A stretch of 64,000 nucleotides of DNA, taken from positions 62,001 through 126,000 of the forward strand of contig NZ_BIMD01000001.1 of the NCBI RefSeq assembly GCF_004000905.1. Reading direction: 5' to 3'. This stretch comes from Paenibacillus humicus NBRC 102415 (GTDB lineage Bacteria; Bacillota; Bacilli; Paenibacillales; Paenibacillaceae). This document shows, one piece after another, positions 43,106 through 53,588 of this stretch (position 1 is its first letter; the number at the start of each line of letters is the position of its first letter). The translations under genes were made by a program, and so were the position numbers. A model generated the notes under the pieces. The model did no database searches, was not told the DNA's origin, and worked only from the letters and a program-made list of their open reading frames with translations.

Positions 43106-45376
43106 ATGGCAGGACAGCTGATCAATCTCATCTTGTTTTTGGCTCTGACGGGCTGCGGAGTCTATCTGTTCTACAGGGCGGTGTACCACCGCTGGCTCTA
43201 TATGAAGCTGGGGAAAAAGACAGCCGTGCCTCTCAAGGGAGAGGGCAGATGGGGCGAGTTCCTCGCTCAAGTATTCGGCCAGACGAAGCTGCTCAAGGAT
43301 ATCCGCAGCGGCATCATGCATATTGTCATCTTCTATGGATTCGTCATTCTGCAGTTCGGAGCGCTCGACCTGATCATCAAAGGCCTGACGGCAGGCAAGC
43401 ACCATCTGCCGGTTCCCGGATACGGCTGGTTCAGCCTGCTGCAGGAAATCACCGTATTCGCCATTCTGGTCGCGATGGGGTATGCGGCCTACCGCCGCTA
43501 CGGCGAGAAGCTCGCCCGTCTGAAGAGAGGGTGGAAGCCGAGCATCGTCGTCTTCTTCATCTTCGGACTGATGGCATCCGTCCTGTTCTCCCTTGCTTTC
43601 GAGCGGATTTGGCTCGGCATGGCATTTTCCGGCTACGCGCCGATCACCTCCGTGATGGCCGAAGGCATGCAAGGAATCGGAGCCGGAGCCGCGCATGTGC
43701 TGTTCATGGTTTCCTGGTGGGCGCATCTGGCCATCCTGCTCGCGTTTCTCGTGTACGTGCCTCAGTCGAAGCACTTCCATATCCTCACCGCGCCGGTCAA
43801 CATCTATCTGCGCAAGCAGGAGCCGGCCGGAAGGCTGAGCAAGATCGATCTGGAGGACGAGGAAGCGGAATCGTTCGGCGTCGGCAAGATCGAGGAGTTC
43901 AACCAGAAGCAGATGCTCGATTTCTATGCCTGCGTGGAATGCGGCCGCTGCACGAATGTGTGCCCGGCATCCAATACCGGCAAGGCGCTCTCTCCGATGC
44001 ACATGATCGTGAAGCTTCGCGACCACTTGATCGACAAGGGAGCGGCCGTCACCGGCAGATCTCCCTGGGTTCCCGAGTTCGCTTTCGGCACAGGAAGCGC
44101 CGGGGGAGGCAAGGCGCATGCCTTTGTCCCTCGTTCTGCGGAAATGCCCGGCTCGCTGCTCGAGATGGCCGGAGGAGGCGCGGAGGAGGTGGCGGCCGGC
44201 GCGGAAGAGTCGGACTCCGTCGCATGGAGGGATCCCGGCGGCGCCATCACGGATATCCGGCCGACGATCGGCTGGCAGAAGGCTTCTTGGCATCAAGAGG
44301 AGCGCAGCCCGCAGGAAGTCGAGCTCATCGGCGAAGTCATGACGGAGGACGAGATCTGGGCGTGCACGACATGCCGCAACTGCGAGGACCAATGTCCGGT
44401 CGGCAACGAGCATGTCGACAAGATCATCGACTTGCGCCGCCACCTCGTCCTCATGCAGGGCAGCGTGCCGCATGAAGGCCAGCGCGCAATGCAGAACATC
44501 GAGCGCCAAGGCAACCCTTGGGGAATCAACCGCAACGACCGCGTGAAATGGACCGGAGACGTGGAAGGGGTCAGCGTTCCGCTCGTCAAGGAAAACCCGG
44601 AGTTCGACTATCTGTTCTTCGTCGGCTCCATGGGCTCCTACGATCTCCGCAGCCGCAAAATCTCGAGGGCCGTCGCCCGCCTGCTGAACGAATCCGGCAT
44701 CCGCTTCGCGATTCTCGGCAACGAGGAGAGAAACTCCGGCGACACGCCGCGGCGCATGGGCAACGAGATGCTGTTCCAACAGCTGTGCATGGAGAATATC
44801 GAGACGTTCCGGAAGTACGGAGTGACGAAGATTGTGACGGCATGCCCGCATACGTTCAACACGCTGAAGAACGAGTATCCGGACTTCGGTCTCGAAGGCG
44901 TGGAGGTGCTCCATCATACGCAGCTGTTCGACCGGCTGCTGAAGGAAGGCAGGCTGCAGCCGAAGCATGAGGTCAACGAGCGGATCACCTACCATGATTC
45001 CTGTTATCTGGGCCGCTACAACAACGTGTATGACGAGCCGCGCGATGTGCTCCGTGCCATTCCCGGCGTGGATCTGGTGGAGATGGCGCGCAGCCGGGAG
45101 AACGGCATGTGCTGCGGAGCGGGCGGCGGCATGATGTGGATGGAGGAGACGGCAGGCAAGCGCGTCAACCTGGCGCGCACCGAGCAGGCGCTCGAAGTGA
45201 ATCCGACGCTGATCAGCAGCGCGTGTCCGTACTGTCTGACGATGCTGGAGGACGGCACGAAGCTGAAGGAAGTCGATGACAGGGTGAAGGCGCGCGACAT
45301 CGCCGAAATTCTCGAGGAAGCCGTATTCGGATGCGCGGGCAGCGCTCCGGCCGGCAGCGAAGGGATGGCCGTATAA
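43106..45376 (+). CDS. fadF: Membrane Fe-S ETF:(methyl)menaquinone oxidoreductase, FadF type
   Basis: 756 residues. Five to six N-terminal membrane helices resemble nitrate-reductase gamma (to ~235). Two [4Fe-4S] motifs follow (CVECGRCTNVCP; CTTCRNCEDQCP), then two CCG domains (ACPHTFNTLKN...; MCCGAGGGMMW, SACPYCLTML). This is the EmoA/FadF layout that accepts electrons from reduced ETF and passes them to the quinone pool. It is divergent from fadR-etfBA. GAGGGTG precedes the start. An insert of ~80 Gly/Ala/Glu-rich residues separates the two Fe-S motifs. Confidence 0.9.
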   Translation: MAGQLINLILFLALTGCGVYLFYRAVYHRWLYMKLGKKTAVPLKGEGRWGEFLAQVFGQTKLLKDIRSGIMHIVIFYGFVILQFGALDLIIKGLTAGKHHLPVPGYGWFSLLQEITVFAILVAMGYAAYRRYGEKLARLKRGWKPSIVVFFIFGLMASVLFSLAFERIWLGMAFSGYAPITSVMAEGMQGIGAGAAHVLFMVSWWAHLAILLAFLVYVPQSKHFHILTAPVNIYLRKQEPAGRLSKIDLEDEEAESFGVGKIEEFNQKQMLDFYACVECGRCTNVCPASNTGKALSPMHMIVKLRDHLIDKGAAVTGRSPWVPEFAFGTGSAGGGKAHAFVPRSAEMPGSLLEMAGGGAEEVAAGAEESDSVAWRDPGGAITDIRPTIGWQKASWHQEERSPQEVELIGEVMTEDEIWACTTCRNCEDQCPVGNEHVDKIIDLRRHLVLMQGSVPHEGQRAMQNIERQGNPWGINRNDRVKWTGDVEGVSVPLVKENPEFDYLFFVGSMGSYDLRSRKISRAVARLLNESGIRFAILGNEERNSGDTPRRMGNEMLFQQLCMENIETFRKYGVTKIVTACPHTFNTLKNEYPDFGLEGVEVLHHTQLFDRLLKEGRLQPKHEVNERITYHDSCYLGRYNNVYDEPRDVLRAIPGVDLVEMARSRENGMCCGAGGGMMWMEETAGKRVNLARTEQALEVNPTLISSACPYCLTMLEDGTKLKEVDDRVKARDIAEILEEAVFGCAGSAPAGSEGMAV

Positions 45377-45534
45377 CGCATGGAGGCAGCCAGAGCCGGC
45401 AGCATAAGGGTACGCGCACCTTAGTTAGCGGACCGTCCTTCTTCGATCGGCCATGAAGAGGAAGAGAGCATCCGACACGGGAAAAGCATTGTTCTTGAAA
45501 GCCGCAAAAACCTTAATCAAGGAGGCAAGCAACG

Positions 45535-47934
45535 ATGAGCATTTCGATCCGCAAAGCCGCCGTCATCGGCTCCGGCATTATGGGTTCCGGCATTGCCGCC
45601 CATCTGGCCAACGTTGGCATTCCGACGCTGCTCCTGGACATCGTGCCCAAGCAGCTCACCCCCGAGGAAGAGAAGAAAGGCCTGACGGCCGAGCATCCGG
45701 CTGTCCGCAGCAGGCTGGCCGCAAGCGCCATCGCCAAGCTGAAGAAGACGAATCCGGCGCCTCTCTACGATCCGGCCTTCGCGGGCCGCATCACGCCGGG
45801 CAACCTGGAGGACGATCTCCACAAGATCGCGGATGCCGACTGGATCATCGAGGTCATCGTCGAGAATCTGGACGCGAAGCGCAGCCTGCTCGACCGCATC
45901 GAGCAGCACTGGAAGCCGGGAACGATCGTCAGCTCCAACACTTCCGGCATCTCCATCAACGCGATGGCGGAAGGGCGCAGCGAGCCGTTCCGCAGGTCGT
46001 TCATGGGCACCCATTTCTTCAATCCGCCCCGTTACATGAAACTGCTGGAAATCGTTCCGGCGGACGGAACGGATGCGGAGCTTGTGAACGAGATGAAGGC
46101 ATTTGCAGAAACCGTCCTCGGCAAAGGCGTCGTCATCGCCAAGGACACCCCGAACTTCATTGCAAATAGAATCGGGACGTACGGTCTGCTCGTGTCGCTG
46201 CAGGAAATGGAGAAGGGCGGCTTCACCGTCGAGGAAGTGGATGCGGTCACCGGTCCGGCTATGGGACGCCCGAAGAGCGCCACCTTCCGCACGCTGGATC
46301 TCGTCGGCCTCGATACGTTCATCCATGTCGCGGACAACGTCCGCCTGAATGTGGACAACGAGGCCGAGCGCAAAGACTTCACGCCTCCGGCCGCCCTGAC
46401 GCAGCTCGTCGAGCGCGGCTGGCTGGGCGAGAAATCCGGCCAAGGCTTTTATTTGAAGCGCAAAGGAGAAGGCGGCAAGAGCGAGATCCTGTCGATCGAT
46501 CTCGGGACGCTGGAGTATACGCCGCAGAAAAAAGCGGCTTCCGGTTCCCTGGAAGCGGCGAAGAGCGTCAAAGGCGCCCGTGAAAAGACGAAGGCTCTCC
46601 TCGGCGCCGGAGACAAGTATTCGGAGCTGGCGTGGAATATATTGAAGCAGGTTCTGGTCTATTCCGCCGACAAGGTCGGGGAGATCGCCGACTCGATCCA
46701 GGAAATCGACGAAGCGATGAAATGGGGCTTCAACTGGGAGCTGGGCCCGTTCGAGACATGGGATGCCATCGGGCTCGCGAAGTCGGTGCAGCGGATGGAG
46801 AAGGAAGGCCTCGCCGTTCCGGCATGGGTCAAGGAATGGATTGAAGCCGGCCATGCGAGCTTCTATAAGAAGGACAACGGCAAGCGCTTCTATGTGAGCG
46901 GCAGCCGGTACAAGGAAGTCGAAGCCCCTGTTCAAGAGATCGACCTGCGCTCGCTCAAGGAGCAGAACAAGGTCGTCAAATCCAATACAGGCGCCAGCCT
47001 GATCGATATCGGCGACGGCGTCGTCTGCCTGGAATTCCATTCCCCGAACAACGCCATCGGCGACGATATCCTGTCGATGATCCAGCAGAGCGCGGAGGAA
47101 GTCCGGCGCAACTGGAGCGGCCTCGTCCTGGCGAACCAGGGCCGCAACTTCTGCGTCGGCGCGAATCTGATGCTGCTGCTCATGGAAGCGCAGGACGAAG
47201 AATGGGACGAAGTCGACGAAATCATCAACCTGTTCCAGCAGAGCATGTATAAGCTGAAGCGGCTGGAAAAGCCGGTCGTCGCGGCGCCCCACCGGATGAC
47301 GCTCGGCGGCGGCGTCGAAGCCTGCATGCCGGCGGACCAGGTCATCGCCGCGGCGGAGACTTATTACGGCCTCGTCGAAGTCGGCGTCGGCCTCATCCCG
47401 GCCGGCGGCGGCTGCAAGGAATTCGCCTTGCGCGTCAGCAGGCAGGCCGGGCATCCGGAAGCGGATCTGCTGCCTCTGCTCGGCCAGGTGTTCGAGACGG
47501 TCGGCTCGGCGAAGGTGTCCTCGAGCGGGCATGATGCCAAGCGGCTCGGCTACCTCCGCACGAACGACCGCATCCTGCCGAACGCGGACCATCTGATCTA
47601 CGAAGCGAAGCAGGCTGTCCTGCAGATGGCTGCGGACGGCTACACGCTCCCTCCGGAAGAGAAGATCCGCATCGCCGGCGCCGAAGGCAAGGCCGCGCTG
47701 CAGCTCGCGGCGATCGGCATGAAGGAAGGCGGCTACATCAGCGACCACGACCTTCTCATCGCCAAGAAGTTGGCGCATGTGCTGAGCGGCGGCGACTTGC
47801 CGGCCGGCACGCTCGTATCGGAGCAATATCTGCTCGATCTGGAGCGCGAAGCCTTCCTCAGCCTGACGGGCGAGCCGAAGACCCAGGCCCGCATGCAGCA
47901 TATGCTCTCCAAAGGCAAGGCTTTGCGGAATTAG
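45535..47934 (+). CDS. fadN: 3-hydroxyacyl-CoA dehydrogenase / enoyl-CoA hydratase
   Basis: 799 residues. The N-terminal NAD fold begins AVIGSGIMGSGIAAHLANVG; the dehydrogenase domain includes FSMGTHFFNPPRYMKLLEI-like sequence. The C-terminal crotonase-fold domain (~490-700) has NQGRNFCVGANLMLLLM and GGGVEACMPAD. It catalyses the second and third steps of the beta-oxidation spiral. Order fadN-fadA-fadE matches Bacillus. AAGGAGG precedes the ATG. Confidence 0.93.
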   Translation: MSISIRKAAVIGSGIMGSGIAAHLANVGIPTLLLDIVPKQLTPEEEKKGLTAEHPAVRSRLAASAIAKLKKTNPAPLYDPAFAGRITPGNLEDDLHKIADADWIIEVIVENLDAKRSLLDRIEQHWKPGTIVSSNTSGISINAMAEGRSEPFRRSFMGTHFFNPPRYMKLLEIVPADGTDAELVNEMKAFAETVLGKGVVIAKDTPNFIANRIGTYGLLVSLQEMEKGGFTVEEVDAVTGPAMGRPKSATFRTLDLVGLDTFIHVADNVRLNVDNEAERKDFTPPAALTQLVERGWLGEKSGQGFYLKRKGEGGKSEILSIDLGTLEYTPQKKAASGSLEAAKSVKGAREKTKALLGAGDKYSELAWNILKQVLVYSADKVGEIADSIQEIDEAMKWGFNWELGPFETWDAIGLAKSVQRMEKEGLAVPAWVKEWIEAGHASFYKKDNGKRFYVSGSRYKEVEAPVQEIDLRSLKEQNKVVKSNTGASLIDIGDGVVCLEFHSPNNAIGDDILSMIQQSAEEVRRNWSGLVLANQGRNFCVGANLMLLLMEAQDEEWDEVDEIINLFQQSMYKLKRLEKPVVAAPHRMTLGGGVEACMPADQVIAAAETYYGLVEVGVGLIPAGGGCKEFALRVSRQAGHPEADLLPLLGQVFETVGSAKVSSSGHDAKRLGYLRTNDRILPNADHLIYEAKQAVLQMAADGYTLPPEEKIRIAGAEGKAALQLAAIGMKEGGYISDHDLLIAKKLAHVLSGGDLPAGTLVSEQYLLDLEREAFLSLTGEPKTQARMQHMLSKGKALRN

Positions 47935-47946
47935 GATATCGCTCGG

Positions 47947-47969
47947 CACAGAAACGACATCTTTCTGTG
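47947..47969 (+). other. Hairpin after fadN in a 275-bp gap
   Basis: CACAGAAA / TTTCTGTG can pair (8 bp), but no T run follows, so it is not a clear terminator. The rest of the gap up to 48211 contains imperfect direct repeats beginning GGAATCAAAG near 47969 and 48115. No gene is supported. Confidence 0.45.
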
Positions 47970-48211
47970 GAATCAAAGCCATCCGGATTTAAGAGCCATG
48001 TGACCGCTCAGTATTCTGGAGGAGTTTGGGACGGCTGTGCAGAGATCGCAGGAAATGTAAGCTCCATGGAGAAGAGGAGCGGTCGCATTTGCAGCCGGAT
48101 TTCCACATTCATGCGGAATCAAAGAAATCCGGGGGCAAGAGCGATCGGAAGGGCCTTTTATTTCCGGAGCGGCTGCTCACAAAACGCGAACCATTAAAGG
48201 AGCGTGAAGTC

Positions 48212-49396
48212 ATGAGAGAAGCGGTAATCGTATCCATGGCCCGGACGGCGATCGGCAAAGGCAAGAAAGGCAGCCTTCGCCAAACCCGCGCGGACGACCT
48301 CGGCAAAATCGTGCTGCAGGAAGTAGTCTCGCGGGCGCCGGGGCTCAAGAAAGAAGATGTGGAGGATATCATCATCGGCTGCGCGATGCCCGAAGGGGAG
48401 CAGGGGCTCAACTTCGCCCGCATCATGTCGCTGTATGCAGGCTTCCCGGTGACGGTTCCGGCGCTGACCGTCAACCGGTTCTGTTCCTCCGGCCTGCAAT
48501 CGATCGCCTTCGCGGCGGAGCGCATCATGACCGGCAACGCGGATGTGATGATCGCCGGGGGGGTGGAGAGCATGAGCCACGTTCCGATGACCGGCTTCAA
48601 AATTTCCCCGAATCCGAAAATCGTCGATGAATACCCGGAAGTCTATATCGGGATGGGGCATACGGCCGAGCGCGTCGCGGAGAAGTTCGGCGTCAGCCGC
48701 GAGGACCAGGACATCTTCGCTGCCCGCTCCCATGAGAAGGCGGCTGCAGCCATCGCCGCAGGCAAGTTCGCCGATGAGATCGTCCCGTTCGAAGCGGAGC
48801 TCAAGTCCATGGAAGACAGCGGCAAGGTGAAAACCGAGAAGTTCGTCTTCAACACCGATGAAGGCGTCCGCGTCGATACGACGCCGGATACGCTCGGCAA
48901 GCTGCGCCCTGCGTTCAAGCTGAACGGCTCGGTGACGGCGGGCAACTCCTCGCAGATCAGCGACGGAGCGGCTGCGGTCGTCATCATGAGCCGCGAGAAA
49001 GCCGACGAGCTCGGCCTGAAGCCGCTGGCTACGTTCCGTTCGTTCGCCCTTGCGGGCGTCGAGCCGGAGATCATGGGCGTAGGCCCGGTCGAGGCGATTC
49101 CAAAGGCGCTGAAGCGAGCCGGCATTTCCCAGGAGCAGGTCGATCTCTATGAAATCAATGAAGCGTTCGCCTCCCAGTGCCTCCATATCATCCGGGAGCT
49201 CGGCATCGACGAGGAGAAGGTCAATGTCAACGGCGGCGCGATCGCGCTGGGCCATCCGCTCGGCTGCACCGGCACCAAGATCAGCGTCTCGCTGATCAAC
49301 GAGCTGCGCCGCAGAGGGGGCGGCTACGGCGTCGTGTCGATGTGCATCGGCGGCGGCATGGGAGCGGCAGGCGTCTTCGAAGTCCATTCCGCTTGA
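48212..49396 (+). CDS. fadA: Acetyl-CoA C-acyltransferase (3-ketoacyl-CoA thiolase)
   Basis: 394 residues. Nucleophilic Cys in [13 protein letters not shown]-terminal His in [12 protein letters not shown], and the second Cys in [11 protein letters not shown]. It performs the thiolytic last step of beta-oxidation. The start at 48212 is preceded by AAAGGAGCG. Confidence 0.95.
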   Translation: MREAVIVSMARTAIGKGKKGSLRQTRADDLGKIVLQEVVSRAPGLKKEDVEDIIIGCAMPEGEQGLNFARIMSLYAGFPVTVPALTVNRFCSSGLQSIAFAAERIMTGNADVMIAGGVESMSHVPMTGFKISPNPKIVDEYPEVYIGMGHTAERVAEKFGVSREDQDIFAARSHEKAAAAIAAGKFADEIVPFEAELKSMEDSGKVKTEKFVFNTDEGVRVDTTPDTLGKLRPAFKLNGSVTAGNSSQISDGAAAVVIMSREKADELGLKPLATFRSFALAGVEPEIMGVGPVEAIPKALKRAGISQEQVDLYEINEAFASQCLHIIRELGIDEEKVNVNGGAIALGHPLGCTGTKISVSLINELRRRGGGYGVVSMCIGGGMGAAGVFEVHSA

Positions 49397-49542
49397 GCAG
49401 GTAGAGTGCAGGCAAGGGATGCTGCACCGGGGCGTCCAGCCGGCCGAGGCGGAGCAGAATTCCGCTGGCGGCCGTATCTGCGGCGGGGAAATCCGAGGGC
49501 AGCATGGCTCATCAATCCAACCCATTCCAAGGAGCGATTATC

Positions 49543-51327
49543 ATGACGACCAAAAGCAAAGTGCTGGGCGGAAGCTTCATTATCGAGGATATCGACGCGA
49601 GCAGCATTGTCATCCCGGAAGAATTGACCGAAGAGCAGCGCATGATCGCCGAGACGACGGAGGATTTCGTCGCGGGCGAGATCGCGCCTGTCGACGAGGC
49701 GATCGAGAAGCTCAATTATGAGCTGACGGTCGAAAAGCTGCGCAAGGCCGGAGAGCTTGGCCTGCTGGGAGCCGATGTGCCGGAAGCCTACGGCGGTCTC
49801 GGGCTCGACAAGGTCAGCTCCACACTGATCAGCGAGAAAATGACGAAGGCGTCGGCATTCGCCCTTTCCGCCGGCGCGCATGTCGGCATCGGCACGCTGC
49901 CGATCGTCTATTTCGGCAATGAAGAGCAGAAGCAGAAGTACCTGCCCAAGCTCTCGACCGGCGAGCTGATCGCGGCTTACTGCCTGACGGAGCCGTCCTC
50001 CGGCTCCGACGCTCTCGGCGCCAAAGCGACGGCCGTCCTGGACGAGGACGGCAAGCATTACGTGCTGAACGGCACGAAGCAGTTCATTACGAACGCCGGC
50101 TTCGCCGACGTGTTCATCGTGTACGCCAAGGTGGACGGCAAGGACTTCAGCACGTTCATCGTCGAGCGTTCGATGGAAGGGGTGAGCATCGGTCCGGAAG
50201 AAAAGAAAATGGGAATCAAAGGCTCCTCGACCTGTCCGCTCATTCTGGAAGACGTCAAGGTGCCGGCCGAAAACCTGCTGTGGGAAGTCGGCAAGGGCCA
50301 TCTGATCGCCTTCAACATCCTCAACATCGGCCGCTACAAGCTCGCCGTCGGCTGCGTAGGCTCCTCCAAGGACGCCATCGAATACTCGGCCAAATATGCG
50401 AATGAACGCGCCCAGTTCGGCCGCCCGATCAGCAGCTTCCCGCTCGTGGCGAAGAAGCTGGCCGATATGAACATCCGCACGTACGTCATGGAGTCGATGG
50501 TCTACCGCACGGCCGGGCTGTTCGACGTCGGGCTCGCCGACGTGGACTATTCCGCTGCCGACGTCGGCTATCAGTCGGCCAAGGCGATCGCGGAATACCA
50601 GCTGGAATGCTCCATCAACAAGGTGTTCGCATCCGAAGGCCTCGACTTCGTCGCCGACGAAGGCGTGCAGATCCACGGCGGCTACGGCTTCACCCAGGAA
50701 TACCGCGTCGAGCGCATCTACCGCGATTCCCGCATCAACCGCATCTTCGAGGGCACGAATGAGATCAACCGGCTGCTCATACCCGGCACGCTCATCAAGC
50801 GCGCGATGAAGGGCGAGCTGCCTCTCATGCAGAAAGCGATGAAGCTGCAGGGCGAGCTGCTGGAAATGCGCTCCTCGCTCGGCGAGAAGTTCGAGGGCAC
50901 GCTGGAGCGGGAAGCTCATCTGCTCTCCAACGCCAAGAAAATCTTCCTGATGGCCGGCGCCGGAGCCGTCCAGAAGTACCAGATGAAGCTGGATCAGGAG
51001 CAGGAAATACTGAGCAACCTGGCCGACATCATGATCTCGATCTTCGCGATGGAAAGCGCCGTCCTCCGCACCCAAAAGCGCATTTCGCTCCAGGGCGGAG
51101 CAAAGGCTCAGCTCGGCGTCGACATGACGACCGTCTTCGTGCAGGAGGAGTTCGCCCGCATCGCGGAGCTTGCAAAGGAAACGCTCGCCGCCATGGAATC
51201 CGGGGATACGCTTCGCACGCAGCTGTCCGTGCTGAAAAAGCTGACGAAGTCGAATCCGGCCAATACGGTGCAGCTGAAGCGCCGCATTGCTTCGCGCGTC
51301 ATCGAAGCGGAGCGCTACGTTCCTTAA
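49543..51327 (+). CDS. fadE: Acyl-CoA dehydrogenase
   Basis: 594 residues, the same length as Bacillus FadE. FAD-binding and substrate segments: AAYCLTEPSSGSDALG, LNGTKQFITNAGFADVFIVYAK, and the C-terminal signature HGGYGFTQEYRVERIYRD followed by INRIFEGTNEINR. First oxidation step, electrons leaving through EtfAB. The ATG at 49543 with AAGGAGCG is preferred over 49504. Confidence 0.94.
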   Translation: MTTKSKVLGGSFIIEDIDASSIVIPEELTEEQRMIAETTEDFVAGEIAPVDEAIEKLNYELTVEKLRKAGELGLLGADVPEAYGGLGLDKVSSTLISEKMTKASAFALSAGAHVGIGTLPIVYFGNEEQKQKYLPKLSTGELIAAYCLTEPSSGSDALGAKATAVLDEDGKHYVLNGTKQFITNAGFADVFIVYAKVDGKDFSTFIVERSMEGVSIGPEEKKMGIKGSSTCPLILEDVKVPAENLLWEVGKGHLIAFNILNIGRYKLAVGCVGSSKDAIEYSAKYANERAQFGRPISSFPLVAKKLADMNIRTYVMESMVYRTAGLFDVGLADVDYSAADVGYQSAKAIAEYQLECSINKVFASEGLDFVADEGVQIHGGYGFTQEYRVERIYRDSRINRIFEGTNEINRLLIPGTLIKRAMKGELPLMQKAMKLQGELLEMRSSLGEKFEGTLEREAHLLSNAKKIFLMAGAGAVQKYQMKLDQEQEILSNLADIMISIFAMESAVLRTQKRISLQGGAKAQLGVDMTTVFVQEEFARIAELAKETLAAMESGDTLRTQLSVLKKLTKSNPANTVQLKRRIASRVIEAERYVP

Positions 51328-51352
51328 TCGGGCAGGAAATGGGGTGAACGGC

Positions 51353-53050
51353 ATGTCAAACCGGCCATGGCTCAGCCATTATCCCGCCGAAGTACCGCCG
51401 ACCTACGACTATCCGGACCAGAACCTGGCGGAATTCCTGGTCCAGACCGCCCGCAAGCATCCAAAGCGCACCGCGCTGGAATTCATGGGCGCCCGCATCT
51501 CCTACGAGAATCTGTTGGATCAAACGTACCGCTTCGCGAACGCCATGAACGGGTTCGGTCTCCGCAAGGGAGACCGGGTCGCGGTCATGCTTCCCAACTG
51601 CCCTCAGGCCGTCATCGCCTATTATGGCGCGCTGCTCGCGGGAGGCATCGTCGTCATGACGAATCCGCTCTATATGCCTCGGGAGCTGGAGCATCAGCTG
51701 ACGGACAGCGGGGCGAAAATCATCGTCACCTTGGATCAGCTCGTCGGCCGCGTGAAGCAATCGATGGCCAAACAGCCGATGGAGCGGATTATCGTCACTT
51801 CCGTGGCGGATTATCTGTCCTTTCCGAAAAATCTCCTCTATCCGATCAAGGCCAGGAAGGACGGCACGCCGATTCCTTCGATCGACTATGACGGCGAGGA
51901 GCTGATTTCGTTCCGCAAGCTGCTGAAGCAAGCGGAGCCCAAGCCGGCCGGAGTGCCGATCGACGCGCGCAACGATTTGGCTCTGATCCAGTATACGGGC
52001 GGCACGACGGGATTCGCCAAGGGCGTCATGCTGACCCATCGCAATCTGATCGCCAATACGATCCAGTCCAAGCTGTGGAACTACAGGGCCGGCGGCCCGG
52101 AAGAGCGCTATCTCGCCGCGCTGCCCTTTTTCCACGTCTTCGGCATGACCGTCCTGCTCAACCTGGGCATCCTGAACGGATCGACGCTTGACCTGCTCCC
52201 GAGGTTCGAGATCAAGCAGGTGCTCCGAGCGATTGCCAAAAAAAAAGCTACTGTCTTTCCAGGCGCGCCGACGATGTACATTGCCGTCATCAATTATCCC
52301 GATATCAGGAATTATGATCTTTCCTCGATCAAAGCCTGCATCAGCGGGGCAGCCTCGTTGCCGCTCGAGGTGCAGGAGAGATTCGAGCAGCTCACGGGAG
52401 GCAAGCTGATCGAAGGGTACGGCCTTACGGAGGCGTCGCCGGTCACGCATGCGAACAATATTTGGGAGAAACGCAAGCCGGGCTCCATCGGCATTCCTTT
52501 CCCCGATACGGAAGCCAAGATCGTCCATCCCGATACCGGGGAGGATGTCGAGCCCGGCGAGATCGGAGAGCTGATCGTCCGCGGGCCGCAGGTGATGTCC
52601 GGCTATTGGAACCGTCCCGAGGATACGGCGGTCACGATCAGGAACGGCTGGCTCTATACGGGCGATCTCGGCCGGATGGACGCGGACGGCTATTTCTTCA
52701 TCTTGGACCGGCGCAAGGATCTCATCATCGCGGGAGGGTATAATATCTATCCCCGAGAGGTGGAGGAGGTGCTCTTCGAGCATCCCGACGTCGAGGAGGC
52801 GATCGTCGCCGGCATCAACGACCCTTACCGGGGAGAGACGGTGAAGGCCTATATCGTGCTCAGAAGCGGAGCGAAGGAGGATCCTCAGGCGTTGAAGGCG
52901 TTTTGCAAGGAAAGGCTTGCCGCCTACAAAGTGCCCAAGGCGTACGAATTCCGCGCGGCGCTGCCCAAGACGCTCGTAGGCAAGGTGCTACGGCGCAAGC
53001 TGATCGAGGAAGAGCAGGAGAAGGAGAAGGAGAAAACGGCAAAGGACTGA
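51353..53050 (+). CDS. lcfA: Long-chain fatty acid-CoA ligase
   Basis: 565 residues of the acyl-adenylate family. Motifs: YTGGTTGFAKGVMLTH (P-loop-like), YGLTEASPVTH, YTGDLGRMDADGYFFILDRRKD, and the C-terminal catalytic Lys in KTLVGKVLRR. It activates free fatty acids for the spiral. The start at 51353 has AATGGGGTG upstream. It sits within 26 bases of fadE and the same distance before the thioesterase gene, one operon. Confidence 0.93.
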   Translation: MSNRPWLSHYPAEVPPTYDYPDQNLAEFLVQTARKHPKRTALEFMGARISYENLLDQTYRFANAMNGFGLRKGDRVAVMLPNCPQAVIAYYGALLAGGIVVMTNPLYMPRELEHQLTDSGAKIIVTLDQLVGRVKQSMAKQPMERIIVTSVADYLSFPKNLLYPIKARKDGTPIPSIDYDGEELISFRKLLKQAEPKPAGVPIDARNDLALIQYTGGTTGFAKGVMLTHRNLIANTIQSKLWNYRAGGPEERYLAALPFFHVFGMTVLLNLGILNGSTLDLLPRFEIKQVLRAIAKKKATVFPGAPTMYIAVINYPDIRNYDLSSIKACISGAASLPLEVQERFEQLTGGKLIEGYGLTEASPVTHANNIWEKRKPGSIGIPFPDTEAKIVHPDTGEDVEPGEIGELIVRGPQVMSGYWNRPEDTAVTIRNGWLYTGDLGRMDADGYFFILDRRKDLIIAGGYNIYPREVEEVLFEHPDVEEAIVAGINDPYRGETVKAYIVLRSGAKEDPQALKAFCKERLAAYKVPKAYEFRAALPKTLVGKVLRRKLIEEEQEKEKEKTAKD

Positions 53051-53076
53051 AGCGCCGTCTGAAAGGAGAACGCCGG

Positions 53077-53511
53077 ATGGACAACAACTTGGAAGCGGAT
53101 TCATCGATCCTGGCCAAACAAATGGCGATCTGGGAGGAAGCGGCGAAAGAATCGTTCTGGGGCTTTCTGGGCGCCGAGATGCAGCAGCTGGAAAACGGCA
53201 GATGCGTCGTCTATCTCGATGTCCAGCCGCATCATATGAATCTGATCGGCATTCTGCATGGCGGGGTCTATGCGACGCTGATCGATTCCGCGATGGGGAT
53301 GGCCGCGATGGCGGCCCATCCGGAGACGGCTGTCGTGACGACGAACCTGAACCTCAATTATGTCTCGCCGATCAGGGAGGGACGGCTGATCGTCTCGGCC
53401 GAGATCGTCCATCAATCCCGCAAGATGATCAGTACGCAAGCGTACGCCCGCACGGAACAAGGGGACTTATGCGCCTTCGGCACCGGTACCTTCCGCGTGC
53501 TCGGCAAGTAG
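53077..53511 (+). CDS. Hotdog-fold acyl-CoA thioesterase (PaaI/YneP-like)
   Basis: 144 residues. The hotdog helix motif is GILHGGVYATLIDSAMGMAA, with LNLNYVSPIREGRLIVSAEIVH in the following strands. It would hydrolyse acyl-CoA esters and so prevent CoA trapping; the chain length preference is unknown. Last gene of the fad operon, with GAAAGGAG upstream and a strong terminator after it. Confidence 0.9.
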   Translation: MDNNLEADSSILAKQMAIWEEAAKESFWGFLGAEMQQLENGRCVVYLDVQPHHMNLIGILHGGVYATLIDSAMGMAAMAAHPETAVVTTNLNLNYVSPIREGRLIVSAEIVHQSRKMISTQAYARTEQGDLCAFGTGTFRVLGK

Positions 53512-53529
53512 GCTGCCCGCATCGATTTT

Positions 53530-53560
53530 ACCGCTTCTGCTGCCGCAGAAGCGGTTTTTG
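53530..53560 (+). terminator. Intrinsic terminator of the fad operon
   Basis: An 11-bp stem ACCGCTTCTGC (53530-53540) / GCAGAAGCGGT (53545-53555) with loop TGCC, followed by TTTT. Its CTTCTG/CAGAAG core resembles the hairpin inside each downstream 51-bp repeat. Confidence 0.92.
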
Positions 53561-53588
53561 CTTTAGCTTGAGCTTATTGCAGGTAGCA

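Noticed and set aside
42763-43131. Long N-terminal extension of FadR
   Set aside because: It would be translated through the FadR operator and promoter; the ATG at 42762 has a proper ribosome site and family N-terminus.
47967-48197. 76-residue ORF between fadN and fadA
   Set aside because: No ribosome site, no recognisable features and codon use unlike the neighbours.
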